This document shows positions 9,346-18,817 of a DNA stretch of 33,076 bases, piece by piece. The stretch spans positions 1 through 33,076 of the forward strand of contig JAFGJE010000187.1 of the NCBI GenBank assembly GCA_016929245.1, given 5' to 3'. Below the pieces are notes generated by a model, which did no database searches, had not been told where the DNA came from, and was given only the letters and a program-made list of their open reading frames with translations. Every line of letters begins with the position of its first letter. Position 1 is the stretch's first letter. The position numbers were made by a program, and so were the translations under genes. This stretch comes from Phycisphaerae bacterium (GTDB taxonomy: Bacteria; Planctomycetota; Phycisphaerae; SM23-33).

Positions 9346-10493
9346 CCTTGGGTTCCCTTGTCGGTTCTGGGCGGAATCACGGAATCCCGCACGATCAATT
9401 CCGCCTCCAACGGGATAGTTGCCGTCGCGTGCTCATGGTTCGAGATTTCCTTCAATAATAACCGGGCCGCGGTTTCCCCGATTTTCTGCAACGGCTGGCG
9501 AACCACGGTGATCGGGGGATGATTTATCTGGGCCGCGCTCGTATCGTCGTAGGAGACAACCGACAGATCGTCGGGAATGCGTTTCCGGGAGGCGCGTAGG
9601 ACTTTTAATACATTGGGGAGAATCGAACCGTGCGCGACAACCAGCGCGGTGAGGTTTTTTTGTTTTTCGAGCAATTCCCGCGTCGCCGCTTCGACGTGTT
9701 CCTCACCACCGACGCAGGAAACCACCCACTGAGGATCCGATTCGACACCGGCCGAGGTCAGTTCGTCCTGATACGCCTTTAATCGCGAGGTATACACCCA
9801 ACTGTTGCTGTAATTGGTGATATAGGCGATGTTCCTGTGCCCCAGCGCGGTCAGATATCGAATCGCCCGGGTCATTCCTTCATAATGATTGACGTATACG
9901 CATCTCGACTCTTCGTGATGCATAGGCCGACCGGCAATGACCAGGGGGGCGTTTTTGGAATGCAAACCGTCGGCAATCGGTTCGACAACTTGGTCGGAAA
10001 GGGGGATATAGATCACTCCTTTGGTATCGGAAGTGCAACGACTCAGATACACATCGAGCGGCGAAAGCGTCGGTCCCAGCGACGACCATTCCAGTTGAAT
10101 CTCCGTCCGGGAAAACGCATGTTCGATCCCCATGATGATTGAGGCAAGGTGTTGATCCTGTATGAAAGCCGAACCGAATGTCCGTGCCCCCAGAATCACG
10201 AGGATTGTACCGGATATTTCATTCGGCTGATTCTGATCGGAAACGAAATGCCCCAATCCCGGTTTGCTGATGATACGCCCCTCTTTGACAAGTTCCAAAA
10301 TCGCCCGGCGGAGTACGGTGCGAGACATCTTTAATATCTCACAAAGATCCTTTTCAAATCCCAGCGGATTTCCCGGCTGCAGGTTATGAGTAGAAATGTA
10401 ATGCAGGAGTTGTTTCTGGGCGTCTGGATATTTCGGCGGACGCCCGCGACGTGGAATTTTGGGAGCAGACAGGCGTAACGTATTTGACGGCAT
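9342..10493 (-). CDS. Transcriptional regulator with GntR-type HTH and LacI-type ligand-binding domain
   Basis: N-terminal [40 protein letters not shown]-terminal periplasmic-binding-like segment with [27 protein letters not shown]. Confidence 0.9.
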   Translation of the reverse strand: MPSNTLRLSAPKIPRRGRPPKYPDAQKQLLHYISTHNLQPGNPLGFEKDLCEILKMSRTVLRRAILELVKEGRIISKPGLGHFVSDQNQPNEISGTILVILGARTFGSAFIQDQHLASIIMGIEHAFSRTEIQLEWSSLGPTLSPLDVYLSRCTSDTKGVIYIPLSDQVVEPIADGLHSKNAPLVIAGRPMHHEESRCVYVNHYEGMTRAIRYLTALGHRNIAYITNYSNSWVYTSRLKAYQDELTSAGVESDPQWVVSCVGGEEHVEAATRELLEKQKNLTALVVAHGSILPNVLKVLRASRKRIPDDLSVVSYDDTSAAQINHPPITVVRQPLQKIGETAARLLLKEISNHEHATATIPLEAELIVRDSVIPPRTDKGTQG

Positions 10494-10738
10494 GGATACC
10501 TGTACCTTTCCGGCTACGAATCCTCTTTTATTTACAACACATAATATAAACTATTTTTATTATTTGTCCAATAATATTTTTATATAATATGCGCGGTGAT
10601 TTTTCAAAAAAAGTGATTGAGAAAATGGGCCAAAAAAAGAGGGGATGACACGAAATTATAATTGCTGCAATATATTATAATAAAATGAGTTACAAGATTT
10701 TATCCTCGGATGTGTTTCAGAGAATTGACAATGTGATT

Positions 10739-11023
10739 TTATTCTTCCCGGTTGGGCGTCCACCGACCGTGATGGTAGGGTCGGGAGGATTCCTCATCCA
10801 TCCTGCTCGGTCCGGGAAGCTGTTCGTTTTGCCATTGTCGCTGCTGTTGTTCCTTCTTCTCTTTTCGCTCTTCTTCGAGTTTCTTCACTTCCTTGACGCC
10901 TTCCTTGATGAGAAACATGGTGCAGGAGACGTTGTGGAACAGTAACGGCAGCAGAAGGAGAAGGAACCAGGATTTCCTGACTCGCCGCCGGGTGGGCACG
11001 ATTTGTCGTTTTGTCATGTGCAT
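10739..11023 (-). CDS. Small putative lipoprotein with charged coiled-coil-like tail
   Basis: MHMTKRQIVPTRRRVRKSWFLLLLLPLLFHNVSCTMFLIKEGVKEVKKLEEERKEKKEQQQ: basic N-region, hydrophobic core and lipobox-like VSC. The longer track ORF to 11644 runs antisense to the galactosidase. Confidence 0.5.
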   Translation of the reverse strand: MHMTKRQIVPTRRRVRKSWFLLLLLPLLFHNVSCTMFLIKEGVKEVKKLEEERKEKKEQQQRQWQNEQLPGPSRMDEESSRPYHHGRWTPNREE

Positions 11024-11143
11024 GAAAGTATATCGGTTCGGTGGAAACGGAATACACGGGGAATTTGATCGACAGGATTCCCGCGAGGGATTATTGTACC
11101 CGGTTTCCATCAGGACTCGATTGAAAAAAAAGGAGACGTTCGC

Positions 11144-13033
11144 ATGTGGAGTTGGAAGGAAGAAACCGCAACGGTGCAGTCTTGCTGGGCGCTCCTGGGG
11201 GAGGGACATTGGATTGTCCGTTCGGGTGAAAGGCAAATCGACTCGCGGCAGGCGCAGTGGAGCGGGAACGTCGGCAAGGACGCCGCCAACGGCCTGGAGC
11301 TGGAAACCATCATTGCCGGCGACGCGATTCAATTGATTGTCACGAATTCCTCCACGGACGATTTTCCCGTGGATGAGATCCGGCTGGTGTTCGACGCTTC
11401 GACTCTGCTTGTGGAGGATTACCTGGAATACGTGCATTCCAAGTGGCTGTATGAAGCCCAGTCCACCGTGAAGCGCATCGGGCAAAAGACGGATTTCGTG
11501 GAAGCCAACCCCGAAAGCTCCATGGTGTATCTGTTGAAATCCCACAAGCAAGGCTCGTCGTATCTGTTCGCCGTTCTTCCCCCGCAGGAAGAGGATTATA
11601 TGTATTTCCAGGCGTTGCTCCTGGAACCGATCGGGGCGGGGCAATTCGGCCTGGAAATCCGAAGCGAGCAGGGGAAAGTTTTACCCGCCGGGTGCAGTAC
11701 TCGTTGCTCGAAGATTATCATCGCCGAGGATTCCGATCCCTTCGCGATGCTCGAATCGCTGGGGGATCGCTACGCCGCGTTGCGAAACCGGCCGTTACAG
11801 CCTAAAGCCGTCGGCTGGAATTCCTGGGACGAGATCAAGCTGACCGTCACCGCCGACGCGATGCGCGAAAACCAGGTCATCGCGAAAAACGAACTCGGTC
11901 AAAAGGTTCAATATTTCGTGATCGACGACGGCTGGCAGAATTCGTGGGGCGACTGGCGGTTCTCGCCCGATTTTCTCATGACGGCCGACGAATTCTGCCG
12001 CGAAGTAAAGCAGGCGGGGGGGATTCCCGGAATTTGGCTGGCGCCGCTGTACGCGGATAAGCCCATGATGGACTCGCACCCCGATTGGTTCGCCCGCATG
12101 CCGGATGGTTCCCTCATCGAGAGTGAAAATTCCCGCTTCACGCTGGGCTGCCTGGATATCACCGTCCCGGAGGTGCGGGAGCATCTGTTCAACATCTATC
12201 GCGGCCTGAAGGAGGCGGGATTCAATTATTTCAAGGTCGATTTCACCCAGATGGTGCAACGATGCACGGGCTTCCACGATAAAACCGTCGGGCGCGGGAG
12301 TATCATCCGCAAAACGTTCGAGATCATCCGCGAAGCGGTGGGGGACGACAGTTACATTCTCGCCTGCGCCCCGCCGTACGAGTCCGTCTTCGGGATTGTG
12401 GACGCGGCCCGCATCACCGCCGATATTCAATTGAAATGGTCGGTGGTGCAGTTCAATATCGGATCGGCCGCCTGCCGGTGGTGGATGGACCGGAAACTCT
12501 GGAACAACGATCCCGATTTCGTCATCGTTCGCGCGTCGGACTATTGCACCAATCCGGACGACGCCCCCCCAAAAAAACCGTTTGTGCGAGGAGATTACAA
12601 CTCCGGCCCGAAATTCAACGCCCGCGAAGCGCGTAGCTGGGCGCTGGCGGCGGTGATGATGGGCGAAGTGGTTTTGGGAGACGATCTGCGAAAGCTAAAC
12701 TCCGACGGGTTGGCGCTGCTGCGTCGCGTGCTGGAACTGGCTCCGCTGCGCCGCACCGCCGTCCCGACGGACCTGTTCACCTGCGGCCATAATTCTTTAC
12801 CCGCCGTGTGGTTCGCCGACGAGGACGACCGAAAAATCCTCGCGGTATTCAATTGGGAAGAAGAACCCATCGAGCGAAAGATTTCACTCCGGGACTATGG
12901 CATTGATCCGGACGACGCGATTTGCTCCTGGTTTGACGAGTCGATCCTTTCGCCGTCCCCGGAGGGCGTTCTGGAACTGACAATCCAGCCGCACGATTCG
13001 ATATGTCTCGTCGCGACGCGAAGCGCGGAGTAG
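11144..13033 (+). CDS. Alpha-galactosidase-like glycoside hydrolase (GH36/clan GH-D)
   Basis: GWNSWDEIKLTVTADAM, YFVIDDGWQNSWGDW, GIPGIWLAPLYADKPMMDSHPDWFARMPDGS, FNYFKVDFTQM. AAAGGAG precedes the ATG. Confidence 0.92.
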   Translation: MWSWKEETATVQSCWALLGEGHWIVRSGERQIDSRQAQWSGNVGKDAANGLELETIIAGDAIQLIVTNSSTDDFPVDEIRLVFDASTLLVEDYLEYVHSKWLYEAQSTVKRIGQKTDFVEANPESSMVYLLKSHKQGSSYLFAVLPPQEEDYMYFQALLLEPIGAGQFGLEIRSEQGKVLPAGCSTRCSKIIIAEDSDPFAMLESLGDRYAALRNRPLQPKAVGWNSWDEIKLTVTADAMRENQVIAKNELGQKVQYFVIDDGWQNSWGDWRFSPDFLMTADEFCREVKQAGGIPGIWLAPLYADKPMMDSHPDWFARMPDGSLIESENSRFTLGCLDITVPEVREHLFNIYRGLKEAGFNYFKVDFTQMVQRCTGFHDKTVGRGSIIRKTFEIIREAVGDDSYILACAPPYESVFGIVDAARITADIQLKWSVVQFNIGSAACRWWMDRKLWNNDPDFVIVRASDYCTNPDDAPPKKPFVRGDYNSGPKFNAREARSWALAAVMMGEVVLGDDLRKLNSDGLALLRRVLELAPLRRTAVPTDLFTCGHNSLPAVWFADEDDRKILAVFNWEEEPIERKISLRDYGIDPDDAICSWFDESILSPSPEGVLELTIQPHDSICLVATRSAE

Positions 13034-13034
13034 A

Positions 13035-14162
13035 TCATTTCGCCGGTGGGAAGAGGAATCGTCCTTCGCGGTCGATGTATCCGAGTTTGTCGTCGACCCA
13101 GACCGCCGCGAATCCCCGGCGGAAATCGTCGGCGCGGTCGAATTTCGGGGGGATGACCGTCTCGCCTTCCGCGTCGATATATCCCCACTTCACGCCGCCG
13201 TCGCCGGTGTCGGGGAACGTCAGCACCGCCGCGAGTCCTTCGTGGAAGTCGTTCGCCTGGTCGAATTCCGCCCCGATGACCATCGTTCCTGCGCGGTCGA
13301 TGTATCCCCACAGGCCGGTGTAGCTTAATCGCACCGCCGCGCGGTTTTCCGAAAATTCACGCCCGGCCTGGTATTCCTTCGAGCGAATGACGGTTTGTCC
13401 CCGCGTGTCGATATACCCGCAGATGGCGGGTGGATTTTCGGCGTCGCGTTGGGACGTCGGTTCCGACAATTGCACCCACGCCAATCCCTCGGAAAACGCG
13501 CCGGCCGCCTGGAATTGCGGTTCAATGACGCTCTTGCCGGATTTGTCGATGTATCCCCATTGTCCACCGCTGACGCGCCGACCGATTCGTTTGCCCTGGG
13601 TCATCACCGCGGCCAGTCCCTCGGAAAATCGCCCGGCGAAGGTGTATTGCGGCGCGATGACAACCTGTCCCGCCGCGTCGAGGAATCCGAATTGATCCTG
13701 ATCGCGGAAGGCCGCCAGGTTTTCGTGGAATCGCAGGGGGGTTGCGTATGTCATCGGAAGGACGGTTTGCCCCGCGGTGTCGATCAGGCCCCATTTCCCG
13801 TTGAGCATCACGCTTAAACGCCCCGCCGAAAATCCGTCCCGGTCGACGGCCTCGAACTGCGGCGAAATGACCATGCGCCCCGTTGCATCGATCACGCCCC
13901 ACAAGCCTTTGCTTTGGACCGCCGCGAAATCTTCGGAGAATCGCTCCGCCCGTTGATATTGCGGGCGGATGGCGACGTTCGCGTCGGCGTCGATGTATCC
14001 CCACAAACCGTCCTGCACGATCGGCAGGGGGGTGTCAGCCGTTGGCGCGGCGGGTTCCTCCGGGGACGCCTGCGAGGAGGGCGGAGGCGATTTGGTGTCC
14101 TTCTCGCATCCCGGAGATACGAGACTGAATACTATCGCGATCAGGAGAAACGTACGAAACAT
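13035..14162 (-). CDS. WG-repeat lipoprotein
   Basis: Many repeats of the form LWGYIDADANVAIRPQYQRAERFSEDFAAVQSKG. Lipobox-like SLVSPGCEKD. Start trimmed to MFRTFLL (AAGGAG upstream); the longer track ORF runs into an intergenic repeat. Confidence 0.9.
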   Translation of the reverse strand: MFRTFLLIAIVFSLVSPGCEKDTKSPPPSSQASPEEPAAPTADTPLPIVQDGLWGYIDADANVAIRPQYQRAERFSEDFAAVQSKGLWGVIDATGRMVISPQFEAVDRDGFSAGRLSVMLNGKWGLIDTAGQTVLPMTYATPLRFHENLAAFRDQDQFGFLDAAGQVVIAPQYTFAGRFSEGLAAVMTQGKRIGRRVSGGQWGYIDKSGKSVIEPQFQAAGAFSEGLAWVQLSEPTSQRDAENPPAICGYIDTRGQTVIRSKEYQAGREFSENRAAVRLSYTGLWGYIDRAGTMVIGAEFDQANDFHEGLAAVLTFPDTGDGGVKWGYIDAEGETVIPPKFDRADDFRRGFAAVWVDDKLGYIDREGRFLFPPAK

Positions 14163-14181
14163 GAATCTTCTCCTTATCCTT

Positions 14182-14280
14182 GTCATCCTGAGCGGAGCGC
14201 AGCGAAGTCGAAGGACCTCACGCATAGCTACCCGTAAGGTCCTTCGACTTCGCTCGAAGACTCGCTCCGCTCAGGATGAC
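14182..14280. repeat. Palindromic intergenic repeat, GTCATCCTGAGCGGAGCG family
   Basis: gtcatcctgagcggagcg ... cgctccgctcaggatgac, with AAGTCGAAGGACCT / AGGTCCTTCGACTT inside. Confidence 0.9.
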
Positions 14281-14300
14281 AGTCATTGAATAAAATATTT

Positions 14301-14984
14301 TTATTGTCCGAACGGTTTCAGCGCCGCGTCCGAACCGATCAGCATCAGCACGTCGCCTTCCTGGATGGTCGTCTCGGCCGTCGGTACGGAAATGACCACT
14401 TCCTGGTGCCGTTTTCTACCGTCCGCGTCGGTGTCCTCGGCCTTGCGGCGCACGGCGATCACCTGCACGTGATGGTTCTTCCGCATGTCGATTTCGCCGA
14501 GGGTTTTCCCGACAAACGTCTTCGGCGGGGCGGTCTGGATCAGGCTGAATCCCTCCGCCAGCTCGATATGCTCGATGATCCGCGGCGCGACCAGGCGGGT
14601 GCGCCAGCGGTCGGCCGACTCGCTTTCGGGATTCACGATGTCGTCGGCGCCGATGCGCGTGAGAATCTGCCCGCGAATCGCGGTCGTCGCGCGGGTGATC
14701 ACGCGCGACACGCCCATCTGCTTCAGCAGCACGGTCGTCAGGACGGCGGCCTCGAAGTTCGTCCCGATTCCGACGATCGCGGTGTCCACCTCGTCGATGC
14801 CCTGGTTGCGGAGCGTTTCCTCGTCGGTCGCGTCCATGCAGACGGCCCGGGCGACGTCGTCGCGCATCGTCTCGATCAGGTCCGCCCGACGATCCACGGC
14901 GATGACATCCGCCCCGGCGTCGGTCAGCAGTTTCGCCAGCCGGCTGCCGAAGCGTCCCATTCCAATCACGGCAAAACGTTCCAT
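14301..14984 (-). CDS. Potassium uptake regulatory subunit TrkA/KtrA family
   Basis: MERFAVIGMGRFGSRLAKLLTDAGADVIAVDRR (RCK-N Rossmann motif) and a C-terminal TrkA-C-like region. Adjacent to the TrkH-like gene. Confidence 0.92.
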   Translation of the reverse strand: MERFAVIGMGRFGSRLAKLLTDAGADVIAVDRRADLIETMRDDVARAVCMDATDEETLRNQGIDEVDTAIVGIGTNFEAAVLTTVLLKQMGVSRVITRATTAIRGQILTRIGADDIVNPESESADRWRTRLVAPRIIEHIELAEGFSLIQTAPPKTFVGKTLGEIDMRKNHHVQVIAVRRKAEDTDADGRKRHQEVVISVPTAETTIQEGDVLMLIGSDAALKPFGQ

Positions 14985-15000
14985 GGTATTAATCCTTCCA

Positions 15001-16917
15001 TCAACCGATCACCACGTGCTCTTCGGGGTAGGAATACGTCGCGCGTTTCGCGCCGGCCGCCAACGCCGTCAGCAGCGTCAACGGGCCGATCCTGCCGAGG
15101 AACATGCCCGCCATGACCACGTATTTCTCGAAGAATCCCAGGCGGTTCGTCACGCCCGTGCTCAACCCCACCGTTCCGCAGGCGCTGCAGGACTCGAACA
15201 GCAGGTCGATCATGTTCTCCCGCGGAAGGGCGACGCTCAGCAGCAGCGTCACGAGCATCAGCAGGCTCAGGTACAGCATCACCAGCGTGATCGCCCGGCG
15301 CAGCAGCACGTCGCCGACGGTGCGGTGGAACACCTCCACCCGCTGCCGCCGCCTCAGGATACTCCATGCGACCATCACCATCAACGCCAGCGTGACGGTT
15401 TTCATCCCCCCGGCGGTGCTGGCGGGACTGCCTCCGATGGTCATCAGCACGCACATCCAGAGCTTGTTCGCGTTGGACAGGCGATTCATGTCGATCGTGT
15501 TGAACCCCGCCGTCCGCGCGGTGATCGACTGAAACACCACCGCCGCGGTCTTCTCGCCCACCCCGAATGTTTCCCAGTCGTTCGGCGTGTTTTCCGCCCG
15601 GCCATATATGATCGACGGCGCCGGTTCCTCCACGGCGACCGCCAGCACCCACAGCCCGGCCGCCCCCAGGACGATCAGCACCGCCGAAGTGCTCAGCACG
15701 ATCTTCGAGTGCAGCGAAAGTCTCGCGGGTCGGCCGACTTCGTGCGCCGCGATCCCGCGCACCCGCCGCCAGACCTGCACGACGACGCGACGGAGATAAC
15801 GCATCACATCCTGCAACACGGGGAATCCCAGCCCGCCCAGGACGATCAGCGGCGCGAACACGCCCAGAACCTGCCAGTGCTCCCGCAGCGGCTGGGACCA
15901 GCCGTCGTGAACCCCGGCCATCAGATTCTCCGGGTACAGGGCGAATCCGGCGTTGCAGAACGCCGAAACGCCGTGAAACACCGCGTGCCAGACGGCCGCC
16001 GAGAACGACAGGGGCTGCCCCCAGGCGTCCCGCACGCCGGGCGAAAGAAACATCTCCAGCATCAGCATCGCACCCAGCGCCTCGGCGAGCAGCGTGAAGA
16101 GTAACACGAACCGCACGATCCGTCCCAGTTCGCCGACGCGGTCCGTCGAGAGCAGTTCCGTGACGGTCTCGCTGCCCCGAAGCGACAGCGCCTTGCCCGC
16201 GAGGATCGCCAGCACCGTGCCGAAAATCATGATCCCCAGTCCGCCGAGTTGGATCAACGCGAAGATCACCGCCTGGCCGAACCGCGTGAAATGCGTGCCC
16301 GTGTCCACGACGACCAGTCCCGTCACGCACGTGGCGCTGACGGCCGTGAACAGGGCGTCGGGATAATACCAACGGGCCTGGAATTCCTCCGGAACCGCCG
16401 CGGGGAGCATCAACAACCACGATCCGATCACGCACAACGCGGCGAAACTGCCGATCAGCAGCCACGCCGGCGGCAAACCGCTGCCGGCCAGCGCCAGGTT
16501 CGCCCCGACCGCCCGCAGAACCAGCACCGCCAGCATGTACACTTGCGTGATGATCAAAAACAACGCGCCGGCCGACATGACGTTTCGGTGATTCTGATAG
16601 GCGATGACCATCGCCGCGAGGAACAGCACCATCAGGGCGTAGTCCAGCCAGTTGTTCCGGAAATAACGCCGCCGATTCCACGCCAGCAGCAGACGAAGGA
16701 GTCGGTCGAGAAGGAAGAAAATGACGATCGCTCCCTGGGCGGCGGCGATCCCGTCGAAGGACACCGGAAGCGATTCTTCCGAAAATCCCCCGTACAGGAG
16801 CACGAGGGTTCCGACGGCGGTCAATCCCGCCAGCGCCAGCAGCACGTTCAATACCAGAACCACGCCTTCCCGGCGGTAGTCGGAACGACTCGATCTGTAC
16901 CAAACACGTCGCGCCAC
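15001..16917 (-). CDS. TrkH/KtrB-type potassium transporter membrane subunit
   Basis: Multiple TM helices; DALFTAVSATCVTGLVVVDTGTHFTRFGQAVIF, GFNTIDMNRLSNANKLWMCVLMTIGGSPASTAGGMKTVT, SACGTVGLSTGVTNRL. GTG start proposed at 16917; the upstream extension to 17079 is repeat sequence. Confidence 0.92.
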   Translation of the reverse strand: MARRVWYRSSRSDYRREGVVLVLNVLLALAGLTAVGTLVLLYGGFSEESLPVSFDGIAAAQGAIVIFFLLDRLLRLLLAWNRRRYFRNNWLDYALMVLFLAAMVIAYQNHRNVMSAGALFLIITQVYMLAVLVLRAVGANLALAGSGLPPAWLLIGSFAALCVIGSWLLMLPAAVPEEFQARWYYPDALFTAVSATCVTGLVVVDTGTHFTRFGQAVIFALIQLGGLGIMIFGTVLAILAGKALSLRGSETVTELLSTDRVGELGRIVRFVLLFTLLAEALGAMLMLEMFLSPGVRDAWGQPLSFSAAVWHAVFHGVSAFCNAGFALYPENLMAGVHDGWSQPLREHWQVLGVFAPLIVLGGLGFPVLQDVMRYLRRVVVQVWRRVRGIAAHEVGRPARLSLHSKIVLSTSAVLIVLGAAGLWVLAVAVEEPAPSIIYGRAENTPNDWETFGVGEKTAAVVFQSITARTAGFNTIDMNRLSNANKLWMCVLMTIGGSPASTAGGMKTVTLALMVMVAWSILRRRQRVEVFHRTVGDVLLRRAITLVMLYLSLLMLVTLLLSVALPRENMIDLLFESCSACGTVGLSTGVTNRLGFFEKYVVMAGMFLGRIGPLTLLTALAAGAKRATYSYPEEHVVIG

Positions 16918-16927
16918 GGAAATTCCT

Positions 16928-16964
16928 GTGGCACCTTCAAGCGAGTCTTCTCGCTTGTGGGTGC
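16928..16964. repeat. GTGGCACC-TTC-[variable stem]-GT-GGGTGC hairpin repeat, copy 1
   Basis: gtggcaccttcAAGCGAGtcttCTCGCTTgtgggtgc; same frame at 26864 and 30077 with different inner stems. Confidence 0.85.
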
Positions 16965-16983
16965 ATTCTTTTTCAAAAATCAT

Positions 16984-17068
16984 GGGTGCCGTGGTTCGCG
17001 AAGCGCTGCGAAGCAACCACGTATATCCGGCGTGGTTGCTTCGCTGCGCTTCGCGAACCACGGCACCC
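16984..17068. repeat. Long inverted repeat with 38-nt arms between hisI and trkH
   Basis: GGGTGCCGTGGTTCGCGAAGCGCTGCGAAGCAACCACG / CGTGGTTGCTTCGCTGCGCTTCGCGAACCACGGCACCC, 37/38 complementary. A single arm recurs at 31352. Confidence 0.92.
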
Positions 17069-17078
17069 GTTTTTATCA

Positions 17079-17474
17079 TTACTTCTTATACACGTCGTCG
17101 GGATTGAACAGTTTTTCGGCCACGATATCCCATCCGCCGTCGTCGTTGAGTTTGCGATAAAAGCAGGAGAAGTATCCCTCGTGGCAGGCGGCGCCGTTCT
17201 GCTTCACTTCGACAATGAGCGTGTCCTTATCGCAATCGGTGTAGATCGCCTTAACCTCCTGCGTATGGCCCGACGATTCGCCCTTCATCCAGTATTTCTG
17301 ACGGCTGCGCGACCAGAAATGCGTCTTTTGGGTCTTGACGGTGTCCTTGAGGGATTCGGCGTTCATGTACGCCACCATCAGCACCTGTTTGGTTTCACAA
17401 TCCACGCAGACAGCCGGGATCAGCCCGTCGGCGGAGAATTTCAGTCCGGCAATCGTTTCGTCCAGTTGATTCAT
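17079..17474 (-). CDS. hisI: Phosphoribosyl-AMP cyclohydrolase
   Basis: 131 aa; [72 protein letters not shown]. Confidence 0.97.
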   Translation of the reverse strand: MNQLDETIAGLKFSADGLIPAVCVDCETKQVLMVAYMNAESLKDTVKTQKTHFWSRSRQKYWMKGESSGHTQEVKAIYTDCDKDTLIVEVKQNGAACHEGYFSCFYRKLNDDGGWDIVAEKLFNPDDVYKK

Positions 17475-17567
17475 GGTTTCATCTCTCCGATCTGTTTCTG
17501 GATGCTAAAGCGCACTATGCTACCGAACCGACACATGTCATTCAATGAATTATGTGTCCGGTAAATG

Positions 17568-17719
17568 CAACGTATTGTCATCCTGAGCGGAGCGAGTCTT
17601 CGAGCGAACTCGAAGGAACTCACGGGTAGCTACGCGTAAGGTCCTTCGACGCAGCTTGCCCCCAAGGGGCTGCGCTCCGCTCAGGCCCTTGGGGCTGCTT
17701 AGGAGATGACAATACGTTG
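17568..17719. repeat. Second, rearranged copy of the GTCATCCTGAGCGG repeat with a nested palindrome
   Basis: Perfect 15-bp outer arms CAACGTATTGTCATC / GATGACAATACGTTG; nested AGCTTGCCCCCAAGGGGCTGCG ... CCCTTGGGGCTGCTTAGG segment. Confidence 0.88.
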
Positions 17720-17800
17720 ATTGTTTCAGAAAACCAAGCGAATAGAGAATACAGGAATAGAGAATGACCCCAGGGCGTGTTTCAGGTCTGTGAGGGAGAC

Positions 17801-18241
17801 TTACTCGTCGGTGTCGGGGGCGAAATATCCGGTTCGGGGATTGTAATGCCATCCCGCCTGCCCGCCGCCGGGGGCGTCGGTCCCGATCTGGACGCGATCC
17901 GCGACGCGAAGGTCGGCCTGGGGATTCAGGGGAATCACCTGGAGATAGGGACCATGCGGATACTCCTTCGGATCGCCGCCGACGGGCATGACCTGTCCGG
18001 CGGTGTTGGTGCGGAGGGTCATCTGGGAGAGGAAATTCTCCCCGCTAGGCCATTGCCCGTCGTGATGCTTCCGGTACATGTATAGTTTGGCGCGGACGTT
18101 ATCCAGTTCCGACCGCAGCGCCGTTTCGCGAAAATCGCCCGAGGCTTCGGTCCACTCCGGAACGACGATCACGGAGAGAATCCCCACAATGGCGATCAGA
18201 ATCAGCAATTCGAGGAACGATATGCCCAATCGGCTTCGCAT
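17801..18241 (-). CDS. GspG-like pseudopilin
   Basis: GISFLELLILIAIVGILSVIVVPEWTEASGDFRETALRSELDNVRAKLYMYRKHHDGQWP...WHYNPRTGYFAPDTDE. Confidence 0.85.
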   Translation of the reverse strand: MRSRLGISFLELLILIAIVGILSVIVVPEWTEASGDFRETALRSELDNVRAKLYMYRKHHDGQWPSGENFLSQMTLRTNTAGQVMPVGGDPKEYPHGPYLQVIPLNPQADLRVADRVQIGTDAPGGGQAGWHYNPRTGYFAPDTDE

Positions 18242-18817
18242 GGTACCGGCTCCTGGTATTTCCTATCGGCGTTTTTTTTAGTCTGATGTTAATCCAGCCG
18301 ACCGAAACTCCCCCTACAGATGTATCGGAAACGGGAGACAAACCATGCCGAACGATTTGAAAATTCATAGGAAAAAGAAAAGCGGAATTCCTCCTTCCGG
18401 GGAGGGGGATGTCATAACCCGCTAAAAAAACGTGGATTGTGAAAAAAATTCCGATTCCTGACTTGACTTTTTCCTTCTTTCCGACAACCATGAAAAAAGA
18501 ACAAGGTTGGTTATGCCGATATGAAAGGCGCATGACCGACGAAGCCGCAGGGATGCGGCGGGTGATCCGTGACGGTGCGGCGTAGAGTGGTTCTCGGGGC
18601 GCCGAAGGCTTTCACGACGTCCTTCGACCCGGTCAGGTCGATGGCGGCGCGACGCTTCAAACACCGAGCCGTTGTGTTTGAGGCCGTCCCCACAAACCGG
18701 ATGTTCTTACACACCGGTGTTACGGATCGGTTGGAGTCCAGAGTAACGGGGCGTTGAAAGACGCCGTGGAACATCCGAAGAAGACCTCCATCGTTCAAGG
18801 CTGTGGAAAGGAGTGCC

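Noticed and set aside
14485-16104. 539-aa plus-strand ORF
   Set aside because: Antisense to trkA/trkH, with His/Gln/Arg-rich shadow composition.
14966-16903. 645-aa minus-strand ORF
   Set aside because: Out-of-frame Arg/Gly-rich reading of the TrkH/KtrB gene; the 15001-16917 frame has clear TM helices and motifs.
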